From positions 1 through 39,272 of the forward strand of contig DXZR01000017.1 in the NCBI GenBank assembly GCA_019419555.1: 39,272 bases of DNA, in the 5' to 3' direction. The stretch's first letter is position 1; each line of letters begins with the position of its first letter. The notes under the pieces were generated by a model. It saw nothing but the letters and a program-made list of their open reading frames with translations, was not told where the DNA came from and searched no databases. This stretch comes from Collinsella sp. (lineage in GTDB: Bacteria > Actinomycetota > Coriobacteriia > Coriobacteriales > Coriobacteriaceae). Below, piece by piece: positions 6,852-14,624 of the stretch. A program made the translations under genes and the position numbers.

Positions 6852-8132
6852 TTACTTTTCAGCAGCCTTATTGAGAAAGCCGGAAACGATAGCAAACGCA
6901 GCAATCATAAGGTTGCAGGCAATGCAGAAGATAAATACTCCCTGGAATGACCCTGCCATGCCGTAAACCTTCATCATGACCGGCATTCCAAAAGCACCGA
7001 CGACATAGCCCGCTGAGCAAACGATCGAATAGATCCTTCCAAAATCGCGTGATCCAAAGAGCGAGAGGAGAAGCATCGGCATTGCGGTTCCAACGATGGC
7101 GAACATGACATCGTTTACACCAGCTGCAATGATGGAAACGGTCTCATTGCTTCCGCCAATGATAAGAAGCAGGAATGAAAGAATGCTGACACCTGTCCAT
7201 GCGACCGTTGCTTTAATAGCGCCAAGCTTGTCGCATGTTTTGCCCACGAAGGGATTTAGGAAGATATCGGAGAGTGAAGCTGCCGAGACCATTAAGCTTC
7301 CTACGATAGGATTGAAACCGACCTCGCTTGCATAGGTTGGAAACAGCTGGTTCATGCAGCAGGTGAGCTGCGCCACGCAAAGCAAGAGGACACAGAGAAT
7401 AAAAGACGGCGTTTTCGCGGCATCGCGGAGTGCCATGCCCGAAAGGACATCTTCCTGCTCATCGGCGCTGCAGCTCTCATGGGTTTCGGAGACGGTCTCT
7501 CCGTACGGAAGCATATTGCGATCAGAGGGGTTAAGGCGAATGATAAATGCGCTTGCAGGCAAAATCATAGCTGCAGAAACGGCCGCAAGCACGATGTATC
7601 CCGTACGCCAGCCTTGCTGCTCGATGACCAGCGTAATGACAGGACTCAATAACAGCGTGCAGAGAGAATTAACGCCCCAAGCGAGGCCGATGGCGAGACC
7701 GGACGATTTGCTGAACCATTGGTCAATGACATCGGACATGCAGACGCCCGTTGTAAACGAAAAGCAGATGCCGATCACTGCGGCGGAGACGGTGAACATC
7801 CAGACCTCGGTGTAGAACGCCATTGCGGCGCCGGCGGCAATAAGGACGAGTTCAATGCAAATATGCCATGGTTTGCCGATTACTTTTGGAATGAAGCGAC
7901 TCAAAAGCGGAAGCCCAAGCGCAAGGCCAAGAAGAATCGCGGTGAAATAGAAAGAAAAAGAAGTGTAGTCAAAGCCCAGATCTTCACATACTGGAGCAAC
8001 GAATGAGCCGGCAATAATGCTATATGTGCCAGTTGTTCCGGCGGACATTAAGCCGAGCGCAATAACGACGACCCAAGCAAATGCGCCGCTTTCACGGAGA
8101 CAATCTTTTTTGGCTGGTGTGGTGAGAGTCAT
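6852..8132 (-). CDS. MFS transporter, oxalate/formate-antiporter-like (second paralogue)
   Basis: This 426-residue carrier starts at the ATG at 8132, with GGAG eight bases upstream. It follows the product of 2208-3473 along its length: ALGLMSAGTTGTYSIIAGSF, TGVCMSDVIDQWFSKSSGLAIGLAWG, LTCCMNQLFPTYASEVGF and GAFGMPVMMKVYG recur almost unchanged. The most variable parts are the N-terminus, the central acidic loop and the C-terminal tail. It is a single-gene unit with its own terminator and its own copies of the TetR-like operator. The pair probably arose by duplication within the cluster and may split uptake and export, or serve two related substrates. Confidence 0.9.
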   Translation of the reverse strand: MTLTTPAKKDCLRESGAFAWVVVIALGLMSAGTTGTYSIIAGSFVAPVCEDLGFDYTSFSFYFTAILLGLALGLPLLSRFIPKVIGKPWHICIELVLIAAGAAMAFYTEVWMFTVSAAVIGICFSFTTGVCMSDVIDQWFSKSSGLAIGLAWGVNSLCTLLLSPVITLVIEQQGWRTGYIVLAAVSAAMILPASAFIIRLNPSDRNMLPYGETVSETHESCSADEQEDVLSGMALRDAAKTPSFILCVLLLCVAQLTCCMNQLFPTYASEVGFNPIVGSLMVSAASLSDIFLNPFVGKTCDKLGAIKATVAWTGVSILSFLLLIIGGSNETVSIIAAGVNDVMFAIVGTAMPMLLLSLFGSRDFGRIYSIVCSAGYVVGAFGMPVMMKVYGMAGSFQGVFIFCIACNLMIAAFAIVSGFLNKAAEK

Positions 8133-8168
8133 GGTTGCTCCATTTCTATCGGCAATACATCCTATATG

Positions 8169-8250
8169 CCTACCGATAGGTATATAAACCAGAGGACTCT
8201 TCGTCAAGCATTAAGCGGGGAGAGGGAGTTCTTAACCTGCCGAACGGTAA
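8169..8250. promoter_or_regulatory. TetR-like operators before the second MFS gene
   Basis: CTACCGATAGGTAT begins at 8169-8170 and matches 11 of 14 positions of the site at 5994-6007. CTGCCGAACGGTAA (8237-8250) matches 12 of 14 positions of that site read on the other strand. The first overlaps a TATATA/TATACC-rich promoter region. Together with the sites at 5994-6058 they suggest one regulon. Confidence 0.55.
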
Positions 8251-8276
8251 TTAGACCCCGTTTTCGCAAGGGTCTC

Positions 8277-8309
8277 AATGTGACAAAGGGACTGTCCCTT
8301 TGTCACATT
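8277..8309. repeat. TGTGACAAAGGGAC inverted repeat, copy 3, at the ABC gene end
   Basis: Arms 8277-8292 and 8294-8309 are perfect 16-bp mirror images around one T. The right arm overlaps the last two bases of the TAA stop of the ABC gene. It is the fullest of three related copies in the first 8.3 kb. A GACCC / GGGTC mini-stem (8253-8274) precedes it. Confidence 0.75.
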
Positions 8310-11300
8310 ATTCGGAGCGCAGGGCTTCGACGGGGTCCTTCTTGGATGCGCTACGGGCCGGCAGCAAGCCGGCAACAACCGTCAGCAGCACCGAAATTGC
8401 AATGAGCACCAGCGCATCCTGCACGGGCAGGCTCATCAGATTGGGGACCTGTTTGGCAGCAAGCGCCCAGGCATTAACCGGAAAGCTCACGGCCACCACG
8501 ACGACAACAGCAAAGACGCCGGCAATGAGGCCCTCGATAAAGGTCTCGGCATTGAATACGTTGGCCACATTACGCTTCGACGCGCCGATCGCACGCAGGA
8601 TGCCAATCTCCTTTTTGCGTTCCAGCACGCTGATGTAGGTGATGATGCCGATCATGATGGAGCTCACCACCAGGCTGATACTCACGAATGCGATGAGCAC
8701 CAAGCTGATGGTGTTCACGATGTCGGTCACCGAACCCATGATGATGCCCATGTAGTCGGTGTATGAGATTGCCTGTTCATCGTGGCCAGAGGCTTTGACC
8801 TGCTTGTTGTACGCATCGATATGGTCGAGTACGCGCTCCTTGGCCTCAAAGTCACGCGGGAAAATCTTGACCGAGATGGGGTCCGCTTCATCCGCGTAGC
8901 CCAACGTGGTCAGATTGTTGTCGTAGGTGAGCTTCGACGCCTTGGCGTAACTCATCATGAGCGAACTCAGATCCTCGGCGTCCATGTTGAAATGGATGGC
9001 ACGAGCAAAGGCGCTCGCATCCACACGCATAGCGCTCGCCAGGTTGGCAAAACTCGACGACATCTGCGTCGCCATCTGGTCCATAAGCCCCGCTGCGCCC
9101 GCCTTGAGCTGGGACGATACCGTCGACGCTATCTGCTCGCTGATTGCCTTCATCACCTGGTCCATAGCCTGCTGCAGATACGGAGCCAGCTGCTTTTGCA
9201 CATAGTCGGTCATCGCCTGCTGCAGGCGCTCGGCCAGGGCATCGCCGCCGAGCGCTTTGAGCTGGACTAGGATTTGCTGGGCCGCAGCATCATTCTCAAG
9301 ATACGTCGAGAACGCGGCGGCGAGCTTCGACGCGTCCTTAAGATCCTCGGGCGACAACGCCTTAAACTGCTCCGACTGCAAAAATCCCTCAAACAGCTGG
9401 TTGGCAAGCGTTCCCACCTGCTGCATTTGCTCGGGTGTGAGTTCCAGGCCGTCAAAGATGCCCGAGAAATCTGGTGCCGGCGCTTTGGCCATAATGTCGC
9501 TGAAATCGATGTCCTTCCCAACGCCCGAAAGGTCAATGTCCAGCCCGGATAAGTCGATACCAGAAAGGTCCATACCGCCGGCAACACCCGAGAGCGCAGA
9601 TGCATCGAACGAGAACGCGCTCTTCAGCGCTGCCTCGTCCACACTGAACATGCTGCCTAGATCAACTCCTTGTTTGGCCTCGCCCTGCAGTTCATCGAAA
9701 GACTTGCCCGTAAAGACATCCGTCTCGGGATGGGCAAGCTGTTCTTGCACAATCTGCGAATCGGCGGCGCGCTCCATAAGCTGGCGAGTCAGCGCATGCG
9801 TATAGGCAATGCCCGGGGACAACGCGCTCGCATTGGCTGTCTCGTTAGGTCGCACCACGCCCACAACGCGCACGTCGATACCGTCGGCAACATTGGCTGC
9901 CATAAAGTCGGCGTCGCCAGACATGTCAGTCCACATGCCAGTCTCTTCGTTTTTGCGATAGGCATCGGCCGGCGACAACACCTTAAACGTGGTAGACAGC
10001 GCATCGTCGTAGGTAAAGTAGGCGCCGGTCTCGGGCGCTTCGACCCCACCGTCAGCCGCCATGGCGCTGTTAACCAGATCGTTGAGCTCATCGATATCCA
10101 GCGCACCGATGCTGTAGAGCGTGTAATCGCCCACCGTGCCGCGGCTCGAAAGCACCATTACGGCTTCGTTGGCAGACGTGGGCCAATGACCGGCGACAAC
10201 ATCGTACTGGCTGTCGAGCAGACTCTGGTCGTCAATCATCTCGTTAAAGACCGAGGTTCCCATGGATTCCATGCTCACCGTCGCCGCCGAGCTCGCGCCT
10301 CCGCTCATGGCCTCGGTCATGGCGTTGGGCACCAGCCGGACAGGCTTCTCATCGCCCTTGCCGGCACGATAGACAACCGGCGATATACCGTAGCCGTACT
10401 GAATGGCGTTGACCTCTTTATCGATGCCGTCGCCACCGGCATCGAGCCATGCCTTAAAGCTCGTCATATCGTTAGATTTAACACTTGCGAACATATCCTT
10501 TACGGCCGTGACCACGGGAATCTTATCGGTTCCCTGAGCCTTGCCGCCGGCGCCGTCGTCGGACGAATCCACGTTTTCAGGCGAGTCATCATCCGCAGCC
10601 CCCTGCCCGCCCATCATGGAAGACAGGTCGTAGTCCTGCTTGGAGATCGTAAGCGGGTAACTCGAGAGCGTATCCTCCTCGACCTTTTTGATGTAATTGT
10701 TCACGCCATTGGAGAGCGCCAGGATTGCCGCAATACCGATAATTCCAATCGAACCTGCAAAGGCCGTCATGGCCGTACGGCCCTTTTTGGTCATAAGGTT
10801 TCGGGCAGAAAGCCCCAGCGCCGTCACAAAGCTCATCGAGGTTTTGCGCGTAGGCTTGGCCTCACGGCGCGTGGCCTTGGCAATATCAAAAGGGTCGGAA
10901 TCGTCGGTAATCTTGCCGTCCGCCAGATTGACGATGCGCGTAGCGTACTGGTACGCCAGCTCGGGATTGTGCGTGACCATAATCACCAGACGGTCGCGCG
11001 CCACGTCCTTGAGCAGATCCATGACCTGCACGGATGTCGTTGAGTCCAGGGCGCCGGTCGGCTCGTCTGCCAGCACAATCTCGGGATCATTAATCAGGGC
11101 GCGGGCGATGGCCACGCGCTGCATCTGCCCGCCCGAAAGCTGACTCGGGCGCTTGTTAACGTGCTCGCCCAGGCCGACTTTCTCCAACGCCTCGCGCGCA
11201 CGCTGGCGGCACTCGGCATGCCCCACGCCCGTGAGTGTAAGCGCCAGCTCCACGTTTTCCAAAATGGTCTGATGCGGAATGAGGTTATAGCTCTGGAACA

Positions 11301-11562
11301 CAAAGCCGATGCGGTTATTGCGATAGGCATCCCAATCGCGATCGTGAAAATCCTTGGTCGAAATACCGTCGATCAGCAGGTCGCCGAAATCGAAATGATC
11401 GAGCCCACCGATAACGTTGAGCATCGTGGTTTTACCCGAGCCCGAGGGACCCAGAATGGCCACGAACTCGTTATCGCGAAAAGACAGGCTCACGCTGTCG
11501 AGCGCCACCTGCGTAAACGACTGCGTAACGTACCTTTTGCAAATACCTTTGAGCTCCAACAT
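8308..11562 (-). CDS. ABC exporter with fused ATPase and FtsX-like permease
   Basis: This 1084-residue protein starts at the ATG at 11562, with GGGAGAGG upstream; a TTG three codons earlier lacks spacing. Residues 1-225 are an ATPase of the MacB/LolD type: GPSGSGKT (38-45), LSGGQ (142-146), VLADEPTG (163-170) and MVTHNPELA (195-203). A first membrane helix follows near 265-290. A very long extracytoplasmic part of roughly 600 residues comes next, with repeated DLSGIDLSGLDIDLSG-type segments and Gln/Ala-rich helices. The last 150 residues hold three helices of the FtsX/MacB permease fold, including SSIMIGIITYISVLERKKEIGILRAIG. Proteins of this layout export peptides or lipids or transduce force to cell-wall enzymes. 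The TlpA operon upstream ends in a terminator, so this gene is probably separate. Confidence 0.9.
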   Translation of the reverse strand: MLELKGICKRYVTQSFTQVALDSVSLSFRDNEFVAILGPSGSGKTTMLNVIGGLDHFDFGDLLIDGISTKDFHDRDWDAYRNNRIGFVFQSYNLIPHQTILENVELALTLTGVGHAECRQRAREALEKVGLGEHVNKRPSQLSGGQMQRVAIARALINDPEIVLADEPTGALDSTTSVQVMDLLKDVARDRLVIMVTHNPELAYQYATRIVNLADGKITDDSDPFDIAKATRREAKPTRKTSMSFVTALGLSARNLMTKKGRTAMTAFAGSIGIIGIAAILALSNGVNNYIKKVEEDTLSSYPLTISKQDYDLSSMMGGQGAADDDSPENVDSSDDGAGGKAQGTDKIPVVTAVKDMFASVKSNDMTSFKAWLDAGGDGIDKEVNAIQYGYGISPVVYRAGKGDEKPVRLVPNAMTEAMSGGASSAATVSMESMGTSVFNEMIDDQSLLDSQYDVVAGHWPTSANEAVMVLSSRGTVGDYTLYSIGALDIDELNDLVNSAMAADGGVEAPETGAYFTYDDALSTTFKVLSPADAYRKNEETGMWTDMSGDADFMAANVADGIDVRVVGVVRPNETANASALSPGIAYTHALTRQLMERAADSQIVQEQLAHPETDVFTGKSFDELQGEAKQGVDLGSMFSVDEAALKSAFSFDASALSGVAGGMDLSGIDLSGLDIDLSGVGKDIDFSDIMAKAPAPDFSGIFDGLELTPEQMQQVGTLANQLFEGFLQSEQFKALSPEDLKDASKLAAAFSTYLENDAAAQQILVQLKALGGDALAERLQQAMTDYVQKQLAPYLQQAMDQVMKAISEQIASTVSSQLKAGAAGLMDQMATQMSSSFANLASAMRVDASAFARAIHFNMDAEDLSSLMMSYAKASKLTYDNNLTTLGYADEADPISVKIFPRDFEAKERVLDHIDAYNKQVKASGHDEQAISYTDYMGIIMGSVTDIVNTISLVLIAFVSISLVVSSIMIGIITYISVLERKKEIGILRAIGASKRNVANVFNAETFIEGLIAGVFAVVVVVAVSFPVNAWALAAKQVPNLMSLPVQDALVLIAISVLLTVVAGLLPARSASKKDPVEALRSE

Positions 11563-11715
11563 GGACGGCAACCTCTCCCACGCGGGCGCACTCGCCCGCT
11601 CTCCCCCGCCGTTCGTATTCGACGCGTTTGTCCTACTCTATCCCCATTTTTTGCCGGAGCCAGTGAGGAATGTAACGAACCGCGCCAAAAAACGAACGGG
11701 ACGGCGCCCAAAAGA

Positions 11716-11737
11716 AGAGGTCCCGAGCGGGACCTCT
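11716..11737 (-). terminator. Terminator after the TlpA-like gene
   Basis: AGAGGTCCCG and CGGGACCTCT form a perfect 10-bp stem around two bases. On the minus strand it is followed by TTCTTTT. It closes the redox operon about 80 bases after the lipoprotein stop. The 254-base gap before the ABC gene holds no other feature that I can support. Confidence 0.75.
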
Positions 11738-11816
11738 ATATGGTGGAGCTTATCTTGAAAGGTAGCGGACTACTTCGCACAGCGGCGCACGATCCTCGCT
11801 ATGCTTTACGCGTTTT

Positions 11817-12788
11817 CTACTGCTCGCTATTCGCAATCGCCTGGTCGATAAGCTTGTCGAGCGCTGCGCGCTGCTCGGCGGAGCTGATGGCTCCCACGAT
11901 TGGATCCCCTACGATGTTGCCATTCTGATCGATGACATATGTTGTCGGGAACGAGAACAAATTTGACGTAAACTTACCGGCCTCGCTATCCGACTTGAAC
12001 CAGATGTTCTTATACGTCACGCCCTTCTTGCTCAGCACGTCCTTGGCATCTGCAATCTCGCCCTTGTTGCCATCGAGCGTAAAGGAATTGACGCCCACGA
12101 CCTGGCCGCCCTTCTTGGCAAGCTCCTGATTCAGTTTCTCAAGATCGCCCAGCTCGCCCACGCACGGCTTGCAAGTAGTGAACCAGAAGTTCATGACGGT
12201 GACCTTGTTCTTAGAGAACAGCTCGTCGCTGTTCACGTCGTTGCCATCCAGGTCCTTGCCCGTAAAGCTGGGGAACTTCGTCGCCTCGCTCGAAGCATTG
12301 GCACCAGCCGTCATGCCAGCGGTCGAAGCGTCGACGCTCTCGCCTGCACTCGGCGTGCTTCCACAGCCGGGGAACTCCTTCTCCAGGCTCTCGAGCTTGT
12401 CCTCGATCTCCTTGATCTGCTGTGCACCGGCCTTGAGCGTCTTAAGCTCATCCGCCGTGAACTCATCCTTGGCACCGTCGATGGTCTTGAGCAGGAAATC
12501 GCCGTAATTGCTACCGTCCTCAATCATTGCCGAGTCTTTATTTGCCGCATTGAATACCTTTTCCCACAGCGCGTTATCACTCGAAAAGATCTCGTTCTCC
12601 TTCTGCATGAGCTTCGCATACAGCTCGGCGGCCTCGTCGGCATTGGTCGGCTTCTGCGCAGTGAGTTCTGCGATCTTAGGATCGGAGCTCGCAGATTCGC
12701 TCGCATTGCCACCGGGCGCCGAACATGCCACAAGGCACAAGGCCAATACCGGCACCATAAACAGGGCCGCAATTTTAGAAAGCTTCAT
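11817..12788 (-). CDS. TlpA/ResA-like thioredoxin-fold lipoprotein
   Basis: This is a 323-residue protein. The ATG at 12788 sits six bases after GGAGGA; an ATG six bases earlier would touch the ribosome site. The signal peptide MKLSKIAALFMVPVLALCLVAC ends in a lipobox with Cys22 as the lipidated residue. A Ser/Ala-rich and helical linker covers about 25-165. The C-terminal 150 residues are a TlpA-type redoxin: FPSFTGKDLDGNDV, then MNFWFTTCKPCVGELGDLEKL with the CKPC active site near residue 205, and the FPTTYVIDQNGNIVGDPIVG block carrying the cis-proline. It would act outside the membrane, exchanging disulfides. Its upstream neighbours encode a polyferredoxin and a CXXC membrane peptide, which suggests that reducing power is passed to it across the membrane. 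Confidence 0.92.
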   Translation of the reverse strand: MKLSKIAALFMVPVLALCLVACSAPGGNASESASSDPKIAELTAQKPTNADEAAELYAKLMQKENEIFSSDNALWEKVFNAANKDSAMIEDGSNYGDFLLKTIDGAKDEFTADELKTLKAGAQQIKEIEDKLESLEKEFPGCGSTPSAGESVDASTAGMTAGANASSEATKFPSFTGKDLDGNDVNSDELFSKNKVTVMNFWFTTCKPCVGELGDLEKLNQELAKKGGQVVGVNSFTLDGNKGEIADAKDVLSKKGVTYKNIWFKSDSEAGKFTSNLFSFPTTYVIDQNGNIVGDPIVGAISSAEQRAALDKLIDQAIANSEQ

Positions 12789-12817
12789 GGTCATTCCTCC
12801 GTTTTGTCGAAGCTTGT

Positions 12818-13720
12818 TTACTTTTTATCGGCGGTCAAGGGAATCTTTTCCGCCGACACATCCAGGCCATAGCGATAGCTAATGGCATCGACGGGACAGG
12901 CCCCGATGCACTTTCCGCACCGGATGCATTCGACATGATTGGGCGCGCGGACCACATCAACGTCCATCTGACAAACCTTTGAGCACTTGCCGCACGAGAC
13001 ACATTTACATGCGTCAACCCGAATCCCCAGTAGGGACACCCTATTCATGAGCGCATAGAATGCGCCGAGTGGACAAATCCATTTGCAGAAGGGGCGGTAG
13101 AACAAAACGCTCAGCACTACCACGGCAATGAGAACGGCAAGTTTCCAAGTAAAGAGCTGTCCCAACGCAGATCGAATGCCGGCATTGGCAATGGCCAGAG
13201 GAATGGCGCCCTCGAGCACGCCCTGTGGACAGATGTACTTGCAAAAGAACGGATCGCCCATCCCCAAATCGTTGACCAACAGCACAGGCAGCAATACCAC
13301 GGCAAATAGCAGCACAACGTATTTGATATACGTAAGCGCCTTGAGCTTTTTTGTCGAAAGCTTTTTGCCGGGAATCTTATGAAGCAGCTCCTGCAGCCAG
13401 CCAAACGGGCACAGAAAGCCGCATACAAAGCGTCCCAGCAGCACGCCGAGCAAAATGAGCGTACCGGTTACATAGTAGGAAAAGTTGAACTTGGATGAAC
13501 CTACCACCGACTGGAACGACCCGATGGGGCACGCACCCGATGCCGCGGGGCACGAATAGCAATTAAGTCCAGGTACGCAGACTGTTTTTCCCGCGCCCTG
13601 ATAGATGCCGCCTTTGGCAAAGTTTGGCAGGTGAATGTTGGTAATAAGTGTTGCCGCCGCCTGAATGAATCCGCGAAATCGGGCCAAAACATGCGACGCA
13701 GTGTTTTCTCTTTTATCCAA
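12818..13720 (-). CDS. 4Fe-4S polyferredoxin membrane protein (NapH/NosR-like)
   Basis: This protein has about 300 residues. I place the start at the TTG at 13720, where ATTGGATAA joins the stop of the preceding small gene and GGAG lies ten bases upstream; other starts further upstream overlap that gene. Order: an N-terminal Cys-rich loop (CVPGLNCYSCPAASGACPIG), membrane helices, CGFLCPFGWLQELLHKIP, CKYICPQGVLEG, CKWICPLGAFYAL, then two ferredoxin-like clusters CKCVSCGKCSKVCQMDV and CIRCGKCIGACPVDA. The C-P-x-G motifs after membrane helices are typical of the NapH/CcoG/RdxA group, which move electrons through the membrane. Between a CXXC peptide and a TlpA-like lipoprotein, it is the likely electron conduit of this operon. 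Confidence 0.9.
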   Translation of the reverse strand: MDKRENTASHVLARFRGFIQAAATLITNIHLPNFAKGGIYQGAGKTVCVPGLNCYSCPAASGACPIGSFQSVVGSSKFNFSYYVTGTLILLGVLLGRFVCGFLCPFGWLQELLHKIPGKKLSTKKLKALTYIKYVVLLFAVVLLPVLLVNDLGMGDPFFCKYICPQGVLEGAIPLAIANAGIRSALGQLFTWKLAVLIAVVVLSVLFYRPFCKWICPLGAFYALMNRVSLLGIRVDACKCVSCGKCSKVCQMDVDVVRAPNHVECIRCGKCIGACPVDAISYRYGLDVSAEKIPLTADKK

Positions 13721-13859
13721 TTCCGATACACTCCAAGCACAGCCTAATCGCTTTGGCCAGCACGGCATCCGCTTCGCCACGCATAACACCAAAGCACACC
13801 ATGGTAATTCCGACGATCAACAAAGCGACCTGTACCATGGGTTTTACCGCTTTGAACAA
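13713..13859 (-). CDS. 48-aa CXXC membrane protein, CD1871A family
   Basis: This short gene is read on the minus strand. A TTG at 13859 follows GAAAGGAG by eight bases, and TAA at 13715-13713 overlaps the next gene. The product begins LFKAVKPMVQVALLIVGITM, one membrane helix, and continues VCFGVMRGEADAVLAKAIRL, then CLECIGIG at the C-terminus. The pattern of a single helix, RGEA, KA, and a terminal C-x-x-C followed by IGIG is that of the CD1871A family of CXXC-containing proteins. I know that family as tiny membrane proteins beside ferredoxin-type genes, with unknown function. The overlap implies translational coupling with the polyferredoxin. An intermediate electron or thiol carrier role is inference. 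Confidence 0.85.
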   Translation of the reverse strand: MFKAVKPMVQVALLIVGITMVCFGVMRGEADAVLAKAIRLCLECIGIG

Positions 13860-13949
13860 CCTGACCACTCCTTTCGTTACGCGACCATTGGACCATATCG
13901 ACTATAAAATCCGTGTTAAGCGCGATTTGGAATGTGCAAGGAGACTGTT

Positions 13950-14624
13950 ATGCGTATTTTGATCGTCGAAGACGAGCGAGCACTGTGCGATGCAATCGCA
14001 CGCAGCTTGCGAAACTTGGCGTACAGCGTCGACTACTGTCACGACGGACAGGAGGCGCTCGACCTACTGGACATTGAGGCCTTCGACCTCGTAGTACTCG
14101 ACCTCAACCTTCCCCGTATCGACGGCATGACCGTGCTCAGGGAACTTAGGAAAACCGACTGCGAGACCAAGGTACTGATTCTGTCCGCGCGTGGCGAAGT
14201 ATCCGATAAAGTCGCCGGACTCGATGCCGGCGCCAACGATTACCTCACCAAGCCGTTTCATCTGGACGAGCTTGCGGCAAGAATCCGCAGCCTTACCCTC
14301 AGACGCTTTACACAAAGCGACATAGTTTTAACCTGCGGAAAGCTCCGCTTTGACGCCAAGGCGCGCATCGCCTCCGTGGACAGCGAGGCTTTATCTCTTA
14401 CGCGCAAGGAAACGGGAATCTTGGAATACCTGATGCTTAATCAGGGGCGTCCGGTAAGTCAAGAGGAGCTTATCGAGCACGTTTGGGATAGCAGCGTGAA
14501 CAGCTTTAGCAACGTAATCCGCGTTCACATCTCGTCACTCCGCAAAAAGCTACGCATCGCTTTGGGGTACGACCCGATTCGCAATCGGATTGGAGAGGGC
14601 TACGTTATGGAGGATAGCGAATGA
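13950..14624 (+). CDS. OmpR-family response regulator
   Basis: This 224-residue protein starts at the ATG at 13950, six bases after AAGGAG. The receiver domain (1-120) has acidic EDE (7-9), phospho-acceptor Asp51 in LDLNLPRIDG and Lys in NDYLTKPF. A winged-helix DNA-binding domain follows (about 130-224), ending IGEGYVME. Its stop overlaps the start of the kinase gene (ATGA), so the two form a cognate pair. About 90 bases separate it from the oppositely directed CD1871A/polyferredoxin/TlpA operon. That operon is a likely target, by position only. Confidence 0.93.
   Translation: MRILIVEDERALCDAIARSLRNLAYSVDYCHDGQEALDLLDIEAFDLVVLDLNLPRIDGMTVLRELRKTDCETKVLILSARGEVSDKVAGLDAGANDYLTKPFHLDELAARIRSLTLRRFTQSDIVLTCGKLRFDAKARIASVDSEALSLTRKETGILEYLMLNQGRPVSQEELIEHVWDSSVNSFSNVIRVHISSLRKKLRIALGYDPIRNRIGEGYVMEDSE

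Noticed and set aside
9670..11043. 457-codon plus-strand frame opposite the ABC exporter
   Set aside because: It is Arg/His/Gly-rich antisense to a gene with complete ABC motifs, and it has no recognisable domain.
13790..13792. Start of the polyferredoxin gene at a TTG at 13792
   Set aside because: This would overlap most of the 48-aa CXXC gene in another frame and has no ribosome site; the TTG at 13720, coupled to the small gene's stop, is better supported.
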